NCBI RefSeq assembly: GCF_025143985.1
Contig: NZ_CP083564.1
Location: 2,449,001-2,513,000, forward strand
Source of the DNA: Sulfitobacter sp. W027
Lineage (GTDB): Bacteria > Pseudomonadota > Alphaproteobacteria > Rhodobacterales > Rhodobacteraceae
Length of the DNA stretch: 64,000 nt
Direction of reading: 5' to 3'
Below are positions 18,783-26,838 of this stretch, piece after piece. The stretch's first letter is position 1; the number at the start of each line of letters is the position of its first letter. The notes under the pieces were generated by a model. The model saw nothing but the letters and a program-made list of their open reading frames with translations, made no database searches and was not told the origin of the DNA. The position numbers were made by a program, and so were the translations under genes.

Positions 18783-19216
18783 GGCGGCTCTCCTGTAGGC
18801 TCGGTGTCCTAATCAGATCGGTCGATCTTGTTTTCGCCGGAAACGCCCGAATGCAGAAATCAACGGCGCTGGGCGGAAATCCGATCCTCATGGGGGATAG
18901 CGCGCGCGGATGATCGTTGCGATCCATCTCTCCTGGGCGTGAGACGGATCGCAACGATCATCCGGCAGCGGCTCGAGATGGAAAGAGAAAAGTTTGTCAG
19001 GGCGGGGCACACCGGACGAGACCATCATCCCACTGCTCTCCAGATGAGCCCGCAATCGATGGGTATCAGGCGTCGTAGGCCACGGTCATCTCGGTGAGAC
19101 CGCGCCCAACGAAGCAGATCCCCAAGGGCCTGAGCAACCGATGAGAAGAGTAAGTGCGTGACAACCGGTTCGACTTCTTGACCCGCGAATGACGCGGAAA
19201 CCAACCGGAGCCAATC
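18783..19216. other. Divergent control region of the island, rich in dyads
   Basis: About 430 bases between the DUF3987 gene (leftward) and the first small gene (rightward). It holds AGATCG-GT-CGATCT (18815-18828) and the large inverted repeat listed separately. No coding frame is convincing. It could be an operator region or replication origin. Confidence 0.5.
18907..18964. repeat. Perfect 19-bp inverted repeat with nested dyads
   Basis: Arms at 18907-18925 and 18946-18964 are perfect reverse complements around a 20-base spacer. Each arm itself contains a 13-bp dyad, GATCG-TTG-CGATC (18912-18924) or its complement GATCG-CAA-CGATC (18947-18959), with centres 35 bp apart. No T-run follows, so it is unlikely to be a terminator. 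It looks like paired binding sites for a dimeric protein. Confidence 0.85.
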
Positions 19217-19609
19217 ATGAAAATTGAACCTAAATCCGCCTTCGTTGAAGAGAAGTCACATGTGCCTTCTCCTGAACCGATCCTTCTCTTCATCTCCGCG
19301 CATCACGAAGGGCTGTGGTATGCAGCACAACGCTTGGGAGGTCGCGAAACCGCCCGGCTGGTCGACCGGTGCGTCGAACTCCTTTTGCACGACCGCTGCC
19401 TGACGCGGCGCACGCGGATAATGCTGAAGCAGATCCTGGATGTTCTCACTCTGGAGAACGTCGACGATCCCGCACTTCCATACATGGAACACTTCGCAGC
19501 GATCGACCCACTCGACCCCGTCGTGGAGGAAATTTGCCTGCTGTCAGACGGTTTGCGTCATGCATTCGAATGCTCAAGTGCGAGCACCATCGGTCAAGGT
19601 AAGGCGTAG
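19217..19609 (+). CDS. Hypothetical island protein
   Basis: A 130-residue protein of unknown family, first of three small rightward genes. It is acidic at the C-terminus and mainly helical by eye, with Arg-rich ETARLVDRCVELLLHDRCLTRRTR in the middle. No catalytic motif, signal peptide or membrane segment is seen. The frame is supported by its size, even codon use and place between defined non-coding hairpins; the ribosome site before the ATG is weak. It lies opposite the DUF3987 gene across the dyad-rich region. No function proposed. Confidence 0.6.
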   Translation: MKIEPKSAFVEEKSHVPSPEPILLFISAHHEGLWYAAQRLGGRETARLVDRCVELLLHDRCLTRRTRIMLKQILDVLTLENVDDPALPYMEHFAAIDPLDPVVEEICLLSDGLRHAFECSSASTIGQGKA

Positions 19610-19629
19610 CCTTCAGTGATGGCCCTGAC

Positions 19630-19654
19630 ATCGCCGACGATACTCGTCGGCGAT
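19630..19654. repeat. 11-bp perfect hairpin between small genes
   Basis: ATCGCCGACGA, a TAC loop, and TCGTCGGCGAT (19630-19640 and 19644-19654). No T-run follows. It lies between the first and second small island genes and could be an RNA hairpin or a protein site. Confidence 0.75.
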
Positions 19655-19715
19655 CTTGACGGCACAAGGCCATAGTCCGGCCAATCGGTCGGCCCTTCGT
19701 GCCCGGAGAAAAACC

Positions 19716-20024
19716 ATGAACAAGACGGTCGATTCTGAGCCCGTGCTTCTCGCCGCGCTCGACGCCAAGGACTTCCTGCGGCGCCATGGGAACAGCCTCA
19801 CCGAACTGCTGGACCTTGTCGCCGGTGTGGAGGGCGTCGATGCCTATTGCACCGCCGACCGCCTGCTGGATCGCCTCAATCCTGACACTCTTCGGGTGGG
19901 AAAAGCACTTCGGGAGATGCGGGATCTACTCGCCGAAGCCGACGCGCTGAACGGCCAGTTCGGGGCATCACTCCGTTGGCACGGTGCGCGACTCAACGAT
20001 CTCGCTACGCGTTTGCCGGGATAA
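19716..20024 (+). CDS. Hypothetical island protein
   Basis: A 102-residue protein of unknown family, mainly helical, with a Leu-rich N-terminal half (SLTELLDLVAGVEGV) and a LNPDTLRVGKALREMRDLL segment. The ATG at 19716 follows CCGGAGAAAAACC, a usable ribosome site. Second of three small genes on the same strand; separated from its neighbours by hairpins. No function can be assigned. Confidence 0.58.
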   Translation: MNKTVDSEPVLLAALDAKDFLRRHGNSLTELLDLVAGVEGVDAYCTADRLLDRLNPDTLRVGKALREMRDLLAEADALNGQFGASLRWHGARLNDLATRLPG

Positions 20025-20030
20025 ACGATG

Positions 20031-20102
20031 GGTCCTGATCGAAAGCAAATCAGGACCAACTGGCCGCTCGGGTCGAAGGGGTAAAACCCAGCCTCGAGCG
20101 GC
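20031..20102. repeat. Two successive hairpins between small genes
   Basis: The first has 9-bp arms (GGTCCTGAT at 20031-20039, ATCAGGACC at 20049-20057). The second has 8-bp arms (GCCGCTCG at 20063-20070, CGAGCGGC at 20095-20102) with an inner GGGT/ACCC pairing. No T-run follows. They begin seven bases after the second small gene. Confidence 0.7.
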
Positions 20103-20120
20103 TTATTCTGACGAAATACC

Positions 20121-20438
20121 ATGGCGGAGGATGCCCTCATCGAAATCGCCTTCCGAAAGATTATCCTAACCCAGGATCTCGAAACCCGGCGGCTGGAAGC
20201 CTACTATGGACGACTGCTTCTCTGGTCCAAAATGCCGACGGAGCCGGGCAGCCCCGAGGAAGCCGTCGAATTCTACACCTGCACCCTGATCGCCCTTCTG
20301 ATGGGTTTGGAACGAGCCTCCAATCACCAACGGATGGTCTTCCTCGCGGAAGCTGATGGTGTTTCCGAGGTGAAGCGCGCCAGGGCCCGAACCGGATGGT
20401 TGGGCTGTTATCCCAATGGAGACCGGGGAGCCGGTTGA
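20121..20438 (+). CDS. Hypothetical island protein
   Basis: A 105-residue protein of unknown family, helical by eye, with EEAVEFYTCTLIALLMGLERASNHQRM as the most regular part. It is the third small gene of the right half and ends 40 bp before the 3' end of the convergent integrase gene. No signal peptide or enzyme motif is seen. Support is limited to its open frame and context. Confidence 0.55.
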   Translation: MAEDALIEIAFRKIILTQDLETRRLEAYYGRLLLWSKMPTEPGSPEEAVEFYTCTLIALLMGLERASNHQRMVFLAEADGVSEVKRARARTGWLGCYPNGDRGAG

Positions 20439-20478
20439 GGTCGGATGCCATCCTCCCGCCGGCCGCCATGCCAGCTCG

Positions 20479-22809
20479 TTACACCACGATGCGCAGGTGG
20501 CTACCCTGGGCCGGGGTTTCGGCACCAGCCCTCAGCGTATCGAAGGGCCGCCGGATCATCGAGATGTCGACCACAACCGACTTCATGCGCTCTGCAAGCT
20601 TCTCAATCCCGAGGTTCTGTCCGTAGTGACGATCACCCTCGTCGGTATAGGTATGTCCCATCAGGCGGCAACGGATCGCGTCAGATTTGTCGTCGCCGAG
20701 CAGGTCATGATGGAACGTCGTGCGCAGAGCGTGGAAATCCAGGCCGGGCCAGTAGCACTCATTGGTCCGCCGGTAGTATCCGAAGTTCTTGCTGAAGTTC
20801 GCCGAAAACGTGCCCTTCTGCTTCCCGCGGTTCAGGAACGGGAAGAGCCGGATGCGATCCTGCTTCTTGCGCAGGGCAACCAACTTCAGCAATCCAAGTT
20901 CGATCAGCTGCGGGTGGATGGGAAGCGTCCGCTCGCTGCTGAGGGTCTTCACACCGTTGATGATGGTGTTCTGGATGCGCAGATAAGGGATGCCTTTGTC
21001 CGTGCCGAAGTCGTCTGGTCCGAGCTGAAGGATCTCTTCCATGCGCATTCCCTGATGCCGCGCGATCAGTGGTGCCCAGAACAGGGGATCTCCCACATCT
21101 TCAAGATGCTCCTGGTAGATACGCGAGCCCCACAGATGGTAGATGCGGTCGTCCCAAGCTTCTCGTTTGCGCTGGCCTTCGGATTTTTTCAGGGCCACTT
21201 CTTCATCGTTGGACCACGTGCAGATGGCGAAAGGATCATTGTCGATCAGTTGCATATCCCACAACATTTCGCCAATGGCGCGCAGCACACGTCCATGCTT
21301 GACGTAGGTGGCAACCGTGATGCGCGGTTTGTGGCCCTTTAGTCGCATCTTGTCGATTTCCTCGGCCCCGGCGCCTCGGGCTTCTGCGGCCTGAATATCT
21401 TTCTCCAATTGCGCTTCAGCAGCAACCGCCTTCTCGATACGCTCGATCAGGCTGTATTTGGCCCGATCCTTCGAAGAGCGCGCATGATTTGCCGGGACGG
21501 CCCAGAAACGCTCGAGGGCATCATTGACGTCTTCGAAGCAGATCTCGTCTACAGGCACATCTCCGATTACGGACGGCCAGAAACCCCGTGCAAGCCGATA
21601 TTTGTTCCGGTGATCTTCACAAAGACGCTCCTCCAGGGTCACGTTTCTGTCCTGTTCCAAAATCTTTTTCTTCCGCTTCTGCTGCTTCGAAAACGGGGCT
21701 TTGTAACCCCAACTCAAAACTTCAAAATAGAGCTCGATCGCTTCGACGAGCGTGATGCCGCGCTGTTTCTTGAGGGCTTCGCGCGATCCTTTCGACAGAA
21801 GGCTCTTGTCGACCAGGATGCGTGGCGGCCGCGCGATGATGCGGGCCTGCTGCCAGCGGGTCTCGTCACAATTCGCGGGCTGTTCGAGACCTGCCGGTAT
21901 GATGATGGGCGTCAGGAAGGTCGAGTTCGCGAGCGGTCCGCGTGCTTTGGCAGATGCCATTTCGTGCAACGGGGCCGGTTCCGAAGACGCGGGTGAGGAA
22001 GCCTGTTCCTGCGGAGCAGCGGGCGCTGCACTTTGCGGCGCAGTAGCCTGTGCTTGCTCCTCGGTCACCGATACCGCGGGCATAACGATCGGCGTCGGGT
22101 TCGACGCGGCGAAGGTCGCCGGAGCGATGCTCGAAGCAGGTTGCGTTGAAACTTGCGCCGCCAAGCCACTCGCGGGCGCGCTTACGGCACGACGGAAGAA
22201 CACCGTAGGCTGTTCGTAGACACCCTGTTGCCGACGGGCGCGTTCTTGGCTGATGTCGAGAAGGACCTTGGTGGCGTCGTAAGCGAGCGTCACCCAGTCC
22301 TTGTCGTCTTCATCGAGGGTAATGCCGAGTTGACCGGCAACATGACGAAGCGGATTCCGTGCCACTTCTCGGTTGCCGCAGTAGAGCGCCTGTCGAAGCG
22401 TGTGCTGGAGCACCTCCTCGCGGCGGAGATCCATGGCGGCGAGCTCGGAACTGCGGGGGGCGGCAGTGGCACGGGCACGTTCGAAGGCCTCGATCTCGAA
22501 GCGAACGAGGGATTCCAAAATCCAAGCCTTCGTTTCCAGTGTCATTTCCATCGTCATCTCCGCTTCTGCGGCGAAGACCAGATCGCTCATCTCGGTGAGA
22601 CGACGGGCCAGGATCTTCGCGTCGCGGAGGACGTGGGTGCGCAGCGAGAAGCAGAGGGACGATTTTTTCGATGGGGTGCAGATCTTCTTTTCGGCCTCGA
22701 CGGATCGAGAGTTACACCGGTCCTTACGGGACCGGGGCAGACGTCTGCGCCAGAAGAAGCTTGAACAGCGGAGCTCGAGGTGGGGTGGAAAGTTGCGATT
22801 TCGGGGCAT
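20479..22809 (-). CDS. Island integrase (tyrosine recombinase)
   Basis: A 776-residue integrase that should carry out insertion and excision of the island at tRNA-Asn. Catalytic residues: HQGMR (Arg589), HALR (His693, Arg696), GHTYTDEGD (His719) and DRHYG (nucleophile Tyr729). The N-terminus (RNRNFPPHLELR...WRRRLP) and the LCFSLRTH motif are typical of large alphaproteobacterial tRNA integrases. An Ala/Pro/Ser-rich linker (about 215-300) joins the N-terminal region to the core-binding domain. Start: ATG at 22809 after a GGAGGG site. Upstream lie four TGTGCAC repeats and then attR, so the promoter overlaps probable arm sites and the gene may regulate itself. Confidence 0.92.
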   Translation of the reverse strand: MPRNRNFPPHLELRCSSFFWRRRLPRSRKDRCNSRSVEAEKKICTPSKKSSLCFSLRTHVLRDAKILARRLTEMSDLVFAAEAEMTMEMTLETKAWILESLVRFEIEAFERARATAAPRSSELAAMDLRREEVLQHTLRQALYCGNREVARNPLRHVAGQLGITLDEDDKDWVTLAYDATKVLLDISQERARRQQGVYEQPTVFFRRAVSAPASGLAAQVSTQPASSIAPATFAASNPTPIVMPAVSVTEEQAQATAPQSAAPAAPQEQASSPASSEPAPLHEMASAKARGPLANSTFLTPIIIPAGLEQPANCDETRWQQARIIARPPRILVDKSLLSKGSREALKKQRGITLVEAIELYFEVLSWGYKAPFSKQQKRKKKILEQDRNVTLEERLCEDHRNKYRLARGFWPSVIGDVPVDEICFEDVNDALERFWAVPANHARSSKDRAKYSLIERIEKAVAAEAQLEKDIQAAEARGAGAEEIDKMRLKGHKPRITVATYVKHGRVLRAIGEMLWDMQLIDNDPFAICTWSNDEEVALKKSEGQRKREAWDDRIYHLWGSRIYQEHLEDVGDPLFWAPLIARHQGMRMEEILQLGPDDFGTDKGIPYLRIQNTIINGVKTLSSERTLPIHPQLIELGLLKLVALRKKQDRIRLFPFLNRGKQKGTFSANFSKNFGYYRRTNECYWPGLDFHALRTTFHHDLLGDDKSDAIRCRLMGHTYTDEGDRHYGQNLGIEKLAERMKSVVVDISMIRRPFDTLRAGAETPAQGSHLRIVV

Positions 22810-22822
22810 GCAAATGCCCTCC

Positions 22823-22864
22823 TGTGCACACGTTGTGCACCGCCGTGTGCACCAGATTGTGCAC
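22823..22864. repeat. Four phased TGTGCAC repeats beside attR
   Basis: TGTGCAC occurs at 22823, 22834, 22846 and 22858, spaced 11, 12 and 12 bp, about one helical turn each. They lie between the integrase start and the attR repeat. One more copy is at 7621-7627 near attL. This is what integrase arm-type sites or operators on one DNA face look like (inference). Confidence 0.85.
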
Positions 22865-22922
22865 CTCGTCGTCGAGCTTCGATTCCGAAGCGGGAAATCG
22901 CAATGATTTCAGAAGGTAGCTG

Positions 22923-22945
22923 GGAAATTGGCTCCGGCGGTAGGG
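22923..22945. repeat. attR copy of the 23-bp island repeat
   Basis: Perfect match to 7504-7526. It includes the encoded CCA, the discriminator base and the 3' acceptor strand of tRNA-Asn, so integration keeps the tRNA gene intact. Confidence 0.9.
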
Positions 22946-23003
22946 ATCGAACCTACGACCAATTGATTAACAGTCAACTGCTCTACCGCTGAGCTACGCC
23001 GGA
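22929..23003 (-). tRNA. tRNA-Asn (GTT)
   Basis: A 75-base tRNA with encoded CCA. The acceptor arms TCCGGCG and CGCCGGA pair, the D-arm reads GCTCAGCGGTAGAGC, the anticodon loop CTGTTAA holds GTT, and the T-arm contains GGTTCGATCCC. Its 3' end is the integration site of the island. Confidence 0.97.
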
Positions 23004-23270
23004 ATGCCTATGTCTGTCTGATGGGCAACACCACCGGACAGCGGCTCTTTAGCGTGGGCGGTCCGGGGTGCGCAAGAGCAATTGGCGCTTAATCTCGAAT
23101 TTTTTTCGATTACCTGCATCCGCCTGTGAAAGTGACTATCGACACAGACGTCTAGCGATCACAGCTGTGTGACAATCGCCCCTTCTCGGCCCTTCACGCT
23201 GGACGGGTGCTGCGGACTGGGGTTGATACTTTCGCAGCTACCGCAACCTTACGTTATGAAAAGGAAAACC

Positions 23271-23660
23271 ATGACCTTCCTCACCCCTTACCAACCGCAG
23301 ATATTATCGATCTTCCGCATCATGTCGGGCCTGTTGCTGCTGCAACATGGCACGACCAAGATCCTCGGCTTTCCGGCAAGTCAGATGAGCGGCGTGCCTA
23401 TCACCTCCATGGGTGGCATTGCAGGCGTCATTGAGCTGGTCTTCGGCATTCTGCTGGTGATCGGCCTCTTCTCGCGGTTGTCAGCCTTTATTCTTAGCGG
23501 TTTGACGGCTGCAGCCTATTTCATCGCGCATATGCCGCAGGGGTTCTATCCGCTGTTGAACGGCGGCGAATTGGCAGCGCTTTACAGCTTTGCCTTCCTT
23601 TACCTTGCCGCCGCAGGCCCCGGGCCATGGTCGGTTGATGCGATGCGTGACCAGAGCTGA
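23271..23660 (+). CDS. DoxX family membrane protein
   Basis: A 129-residue protein with four hydrophobic segments. The FRIMSGLLLLQHGTTKILGFP start and the GIAGVIELVFGILLVIGLFSRLSAF block are characteristic of DoxX/YphA-type proteins of the inner membrane. The family is linked to quinone or redox chemistry, but the function here is unknown. Start: ATG at 23271 follows AAGGAAAACC; an earlier ATG at 23256 would add five residues. It stands alone between the tRNA-Asn gene and the convergent gamma-glutamyltransferase gene. Confidence 0.88.
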   Translation: MTFLTPYQPQILSIFRIMSGLLLLQHGTTKILGFPASQMSGVPITSMGGIAGVIELVFGILLVIGLFSRLSAFILSGLTAAAYFIAHMPQGFYPLLNGGELAALYSFAFLYLAAAGPGPWSVDAMRDQS

Positions 23661-23727
23661 GGCCGGATATGAAAAAGGCATGGCCCGTTGTGGGCCATGC
23701 CGATCGCCTAAGAACATTCTGTACGGC

Positions 23728-25314
23728 TCAGAAACCCGCAGCCTGCCCGTCTTTGCGTGGATCGGACCCGGCGGCGTATCCGCCCTCGGGCAAACGCTGC
23801 ACCAATTGTGCCCCGCCAAAGCCAAAAGCGTTATCAGGCGCTTCTACATGGACGACATGGCCCAGATCGCGCAGCCCTTGCAAAAGCTCGGGAGCCATCG
23901 CCGGTTCGCAAGCAACCTCCAACCCCGAAAGAATACGCCAGCGCGGCGCGTCGGCGGCGACCTGAACGTCCTGCCCCCAAAGCTGCGTGCGCAGCAGAAG
24001 TTGCATATGGCCCTGTGCCTGAATCGGGCCGCCCATCATGCCGTAGGCCATCAGCGGTTGGCCGTCCTTCATCGCGAAACCGGGGATGATCGTATGGAAG
24101 GGCCGCTTGCCCCCCGCCACGATATTCTGATGCCCCGGCTCGGTGGTAAAACCAAAGCCACGGTTTTGCATCGACACCCCCGTCCCCGGCACCACCACGC
24201 CCGAGCCGAAGCCCGCGTAGTTCGACTGGATGAAACTGACCATCATGCCGGAAGCATCGGCAGTACTCATCAAGACGGTTCCGCCCTGTTTCGGCGCGCC
24301 TGCACCGAAATCTTGCGCCTTTTCGGTTGAGATCAACGTCGCCCGGGATTTGAGATAGGTCGGATCAAGCAGTGCCTTTTCATCCACCTCAGTCATGGCA
24401 GAGCGGTCGGCGACATAGGCGTGCAAATCGCTATAGGCCAACTTGCAGGCCTCGATCTGCAGATGCACCGCCATCAGATCATCAGCGCCGTGATCCCGAA
24501 TATCGCTATGCTCCAGAATGCCGAGCGCCATGAGCGCGGCGATGCCCTGCCCGTTTGGCGGAATCTCATGCAGTTCCACGTCGTCGAAACTCTGGCTGAT
24601 TGTACCGCACCATTCCGGCTTGTTGGCCGCCAGATCCTCCATGGTCATCGCGCCGCCATTGGCCTTGGCATGGGCGACGATCTCTTCGGCGATCTCCCCT
24701 TCATAAAAGGCGCGGCCATTGGTTTGCGCGATCAGACGCAGGGTGCGCGCAGCACCGGGATTGCGGAACCGCTCGCCCGCTTTCGGGGCGCGGCCCTCGG
24801 GGAGGAAGGTTTCGGCAAAGCCCGGCTGCTTGCCCAGAACCTCGGCCCCACGGGCCCAGAGCGTCGCGATGGTGGGCGAGACGAGAAAACCCTCTTCGGC
24901 ATAGCGGATCGCCGGGGCCAGCACGGTCGCCAGATCCAGCTTGCCGAACTTCTCCATCAACTCAACCCAAGCGCTGACCGCCCCCGGCACCGTGACACTC
25001 TCCCAGCCATGTTCGACCATGCCATCGGGGAAACGCTCAGGCGACCAGGCCGCCGGGGCGCGGCCCGAGGCATTCAGCCCGTGCAGCTTCTCCCCGTCCC
25101 ACAGGATACAGAAGGCGTCAGAGCCCAACCCATTGCCCGTCGGCTCCACCACCGTCAGCGCCGCAGCGGTCGCAATCGCCGCATCCACCGCATTGCCCCC
25201 CTGCTGCATCATCAAAAGACCGGCCTGCGTCGCAAGCGGCTGGGACGTGGCGACGACATTATCGGCAACCACGGGGGATCGGTGGGACGGGTAAATTGGA
25301 TCGTGACGAAGCAT
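23728..25314 (-). CDS. Gamma-glutamyltransferase family protein
   Basis: A 528-residue Ntn hydrolase. The N-terminal ATQAGLLMMQQGGNAVDAAIA and VVEPTGNGLGSDAF motifs and the autoprocessing site GGT (Thr346, which becomes the N-terminal nucleophile of the small subunit) identify the family. The YAGFGSGVV and NRGFGF segments shape the substrate pocket. It cleaves or transfers gamma-glutamyl groups from glutathione or related amides. No signal peptide is present in the chosen start, suggesting a cytoplasmic paralogue. Start: ATG at 25314 after AAAGGACA; a longer frame to 25407 lacks a ribosome site. Glutathione or acylase-type substrates are both possible. Confidence 0.9.
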   Translation of the reverse strand: MLRHDPIYPSHRSPVVADNVVATSQPLATQAGLLMMQQGGNAVDAAIATAAALTVVEPTGNGLGSDAFCILWDGEKLHGLNASGRAPAAWSPERFPDGMVEHGWESVTVPGAVSAWVELMEKFGKLDLATVLAPAIRYAEEGFLVSPTIATLWARGAEVLGKQPGFAETFLPEGRAPKAGERFRNPGAARTLRLIAQTNGRAFYEGEIAEEIVAHAKANGGAMTMEDLAANKPEWCGTISQSFDDVELHEIPPNGQGIAALMALGILEHSDIRDHGADDLMAVHLQIEACKLAYSDLHAYVADRSAMTEVDEKALLDPTYLKSRATLISTEKAQDFGAGAPKQGGTVLMSTADASGMMVSFIQSNYAGFGSGVVVPGTGVSMQNRGFGFTTEPGHQNIVAGGKRPFHTIIPGFAMKDGQPLMAYGMMGGPIQAQGHMQLLLRTQLWGQDVQVAADAPRWRILSGLEVACEPAMAPELLQGLRDLGHVVHVEAPDNAFGFGGAQLVQRLPEGGYAAGSDPRKDGQAAGF

Positions 25315-25923
25315 AGCTGTCCTTTGCTTGGGTAAGGCCAGCGGCGCGGTCAAACCGGCCGCCTGCGGCATTGCCGGCAAACTGAACGCGAATGCATCTG
25401 CATGCAACTGCTCAGCGGGATAATTCCGTGACAGTTGGTTTTGGAAGTCAGGAGTAGGGCCGAAGGTTTTAGCCCGGCCTGCCGCCCCGCTTACGGGCGT
25501 TTAGGCGCAGAACTGTTCTGTGATGCCTAAAGCTTCGTTCGCAATGAGATGGGGTGAAGACCATGACCCAGATCGCCCAAAGGCGGCTATCTTTCCGATA
25601 TTGCCATGCCCTTGCACAAAGCGACTGATCGGCATCTGCGAAGATGCAATTGTGAAGGACGCGAGACCAGTCTCGAACATTAACCCACATCTGGAACCTT
25701 CCTTTCGCATGGCGCCAAGACATTTCGATGCCTTTGAAGCCTAGGATTTGGTCCCCCCGATGGTTTGCATGCTGGCCTAGAATTCTGCCGAGAATAAGGC
25801 GGAGGGGAGCTTAAACCATGCGGTGCGAACATTAAGGCTTCGCGTAACAGGCGTACGGTGGGTGGAATTGGGATTGATGACAGGCCGGAACGCAGGGCAA
25901 GACGCCGAGGTTTAAGGCGGGTA
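25315..25923. other. Intergenic stretch, no gene seen
   Basis: About 600 bases between the gamma-glutamyltransferase gene and tRNA-Ser. Overlapping frames of 70-85 codons on both strands have no ribosome site and no family resemblance. A regulatory RNA cannot be excluded. Confidence 0.45.
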
Positions 25924-26013
25924 TGGCGGAGACGAAGGGATTCGAACCCTCGAGACCCTTCCGGGCCTACTCCCTTAGCAGGGGAGCGCCTTCGACCACT
26001 CGGCCACGTCTCC
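25924..26013 (-). tRNA. tRNA-Ser (GCT)
   Basis: A 90-base class II tRNA with encoded CCA. The acceptor arms GGAGACG and CGTCTCC pair; the anticodon stem-loop CCCCTGCTAAGGGAG carries GCT; a long variable arm follows; the T-arm contains GGTTCGAATCC. It shows no flanking direct repeat, so no island is attached here within view. Confidence 0.97.
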
Positions 26014-26447
26014 GTCGACCCGTTTAGAGAGGTCGCGCCCGAGTGACAAGGCGAAATTGGCCAGAAATTTCGCATTTTCTCCGGGTCCCGCTTGTCCGGC
26101 CCAACGGGTGCGGTTTTTCGGGTGTGGATAAGCTCAGGCTACGGTGCTGCTCTGCAGAAAGACGCCTCAGACGGGATGCAATTCGGTGCTGTTTTCCGGC
26201 AATCAAGCGCCCCTGTAGCAACTTACACGGGAGCGTGAATGACATGTGAAGCCCGGAAAAATCCATTCTATCCCCCTGTTATCATAGGATTTCAGACCCC
26301 AACCCTCGCTTTCATCACCCTTAGACACCCAAGCTTCCACTCAATCTCGCTGCAGAGCCGAAACTTTCCCACGCCGAGGGCCGTTACTTCACCACAAACG
26401 ATGACATCGCAATCATGCGAAATTAGACAAACCCGAAGGAACAGATA
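26014..26447. other. Intergenic stretch, no gene seen
   Basis: About 430 bases between tRNA-Ser and the small secreted protein gene. It should contain both promoters; no clear -35/-10 pair or coding frame stands out. Confidence 0.4.
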
Positions 26448-26750
26448 ATGAAACTTATTCTTACAACAGCCGCCGCCGCTTTGATCTCCACCGCCGCCGT
26501 TGCGGATAACTCCAGCCGCTACAACGACATCTTTCTGGACACATCGGCCTCTGTTGAAACAAACGACGTCTATGGCAACAATGACCGCATGCGGACCACA
26601 GGCGAGTCGACACGCGCCAATGACATCATGCTGAACACTGCCGACACAGCCAAGAACGATGACACGGTGCTGAGCACGCGCAACGCTCTGCGCAGCCCCG
26701 GTGAAGGTTATGTCTACGGTGGTTTCGGCCCCGGCAACGACAGCAAATAA
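26448..26750 (+). CDS. Small secreted hypothetical protein
   Basis: A 100-residue protein with a Sec signal peptide (about 1-19, cleaved after AVA) and a mature part rich in Asn, Asp, Thr and Ser without Cys. Loose internal repeats around ND-x-x-x-N/D (YNDIFLDT, ANDIMLNT, KNDDTVLST) suggest a repetitive calcium- or surface-binding protein, but this is only an impression. The ATG follows AAGGAACAGATA. A strong terminator follows. No family recognised. Confidence 0.72.
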   Translation: MKLILTTAAAALISTAAVADNSSRYNDIFLDTSASVETNDVYGNNDRMRTTGESTRANDIMLNTADTAKNDDTVLSTRNALRSPGEGYVYGGFGPGNDSK

Positions 26751-26770
26751 GCTGTTAGCCTCCCAGCGAA

Positions 26771-26802
26771 AAAGCCCGGCAGCGCAGGCTGCCGGGCTTT
26801 TT
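26771..26802 (+). terminator. Intrinsic terminator
   Basis: 13-bp stem AAAGCCCGGCAGC / GCTGCCGGGCTTT with a 4-base loop and a short T-run. It ends the small secreted protein gene and may also serve the convergent ychF gene. Confidence 0.85.
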
Positions 26803-26838
26803 ATGGTCGTGGGCCCTGCGACCCACGCAAAAAGATAT

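Larger units (their letters stand above)
7504..22945. mobile_element. Integrative genomic island at tRNA-Asn
   Basis: The element is bounded by a perfect 23-bp direct repeat (7504-7526 and 22923-22945). The right copy overlaps the 3' 17 bases of tRNA-Asn, including the encoded CCA. A tyrosine integrase gene lies next to the right end, pointing away from the tRNA. Content in order: AAA ATPase, cytosine methyltransferase, candidate restriction enzyme, HTH protein, two tyrosine recombinases, DUF3987 protein, three small unknown genes, integrase. No capsid, tail, lysis, relaxase or type IV secretion genes are seen. It may be a phage satellite, a cryptic element, or an island mobilised by helper elements. 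The excised circle would be about 15.4 kb. Confidence 0.88.

Noticed and set aside
20416..21342. A 308-codon plus-strand frame
   Set aside because: Antisense to the integrase with its catalytic motifs on the other strand; no ribosome site and no family resemblance.
7504..22945. Prophage interpretation of the island
   Set aside because: No capsid, portal, terminase, tail or lysis genes could be found.
25469..25744. Frames of 70-85 codons on both strands
   Set aside because: No support beyond length; overlapping each other.
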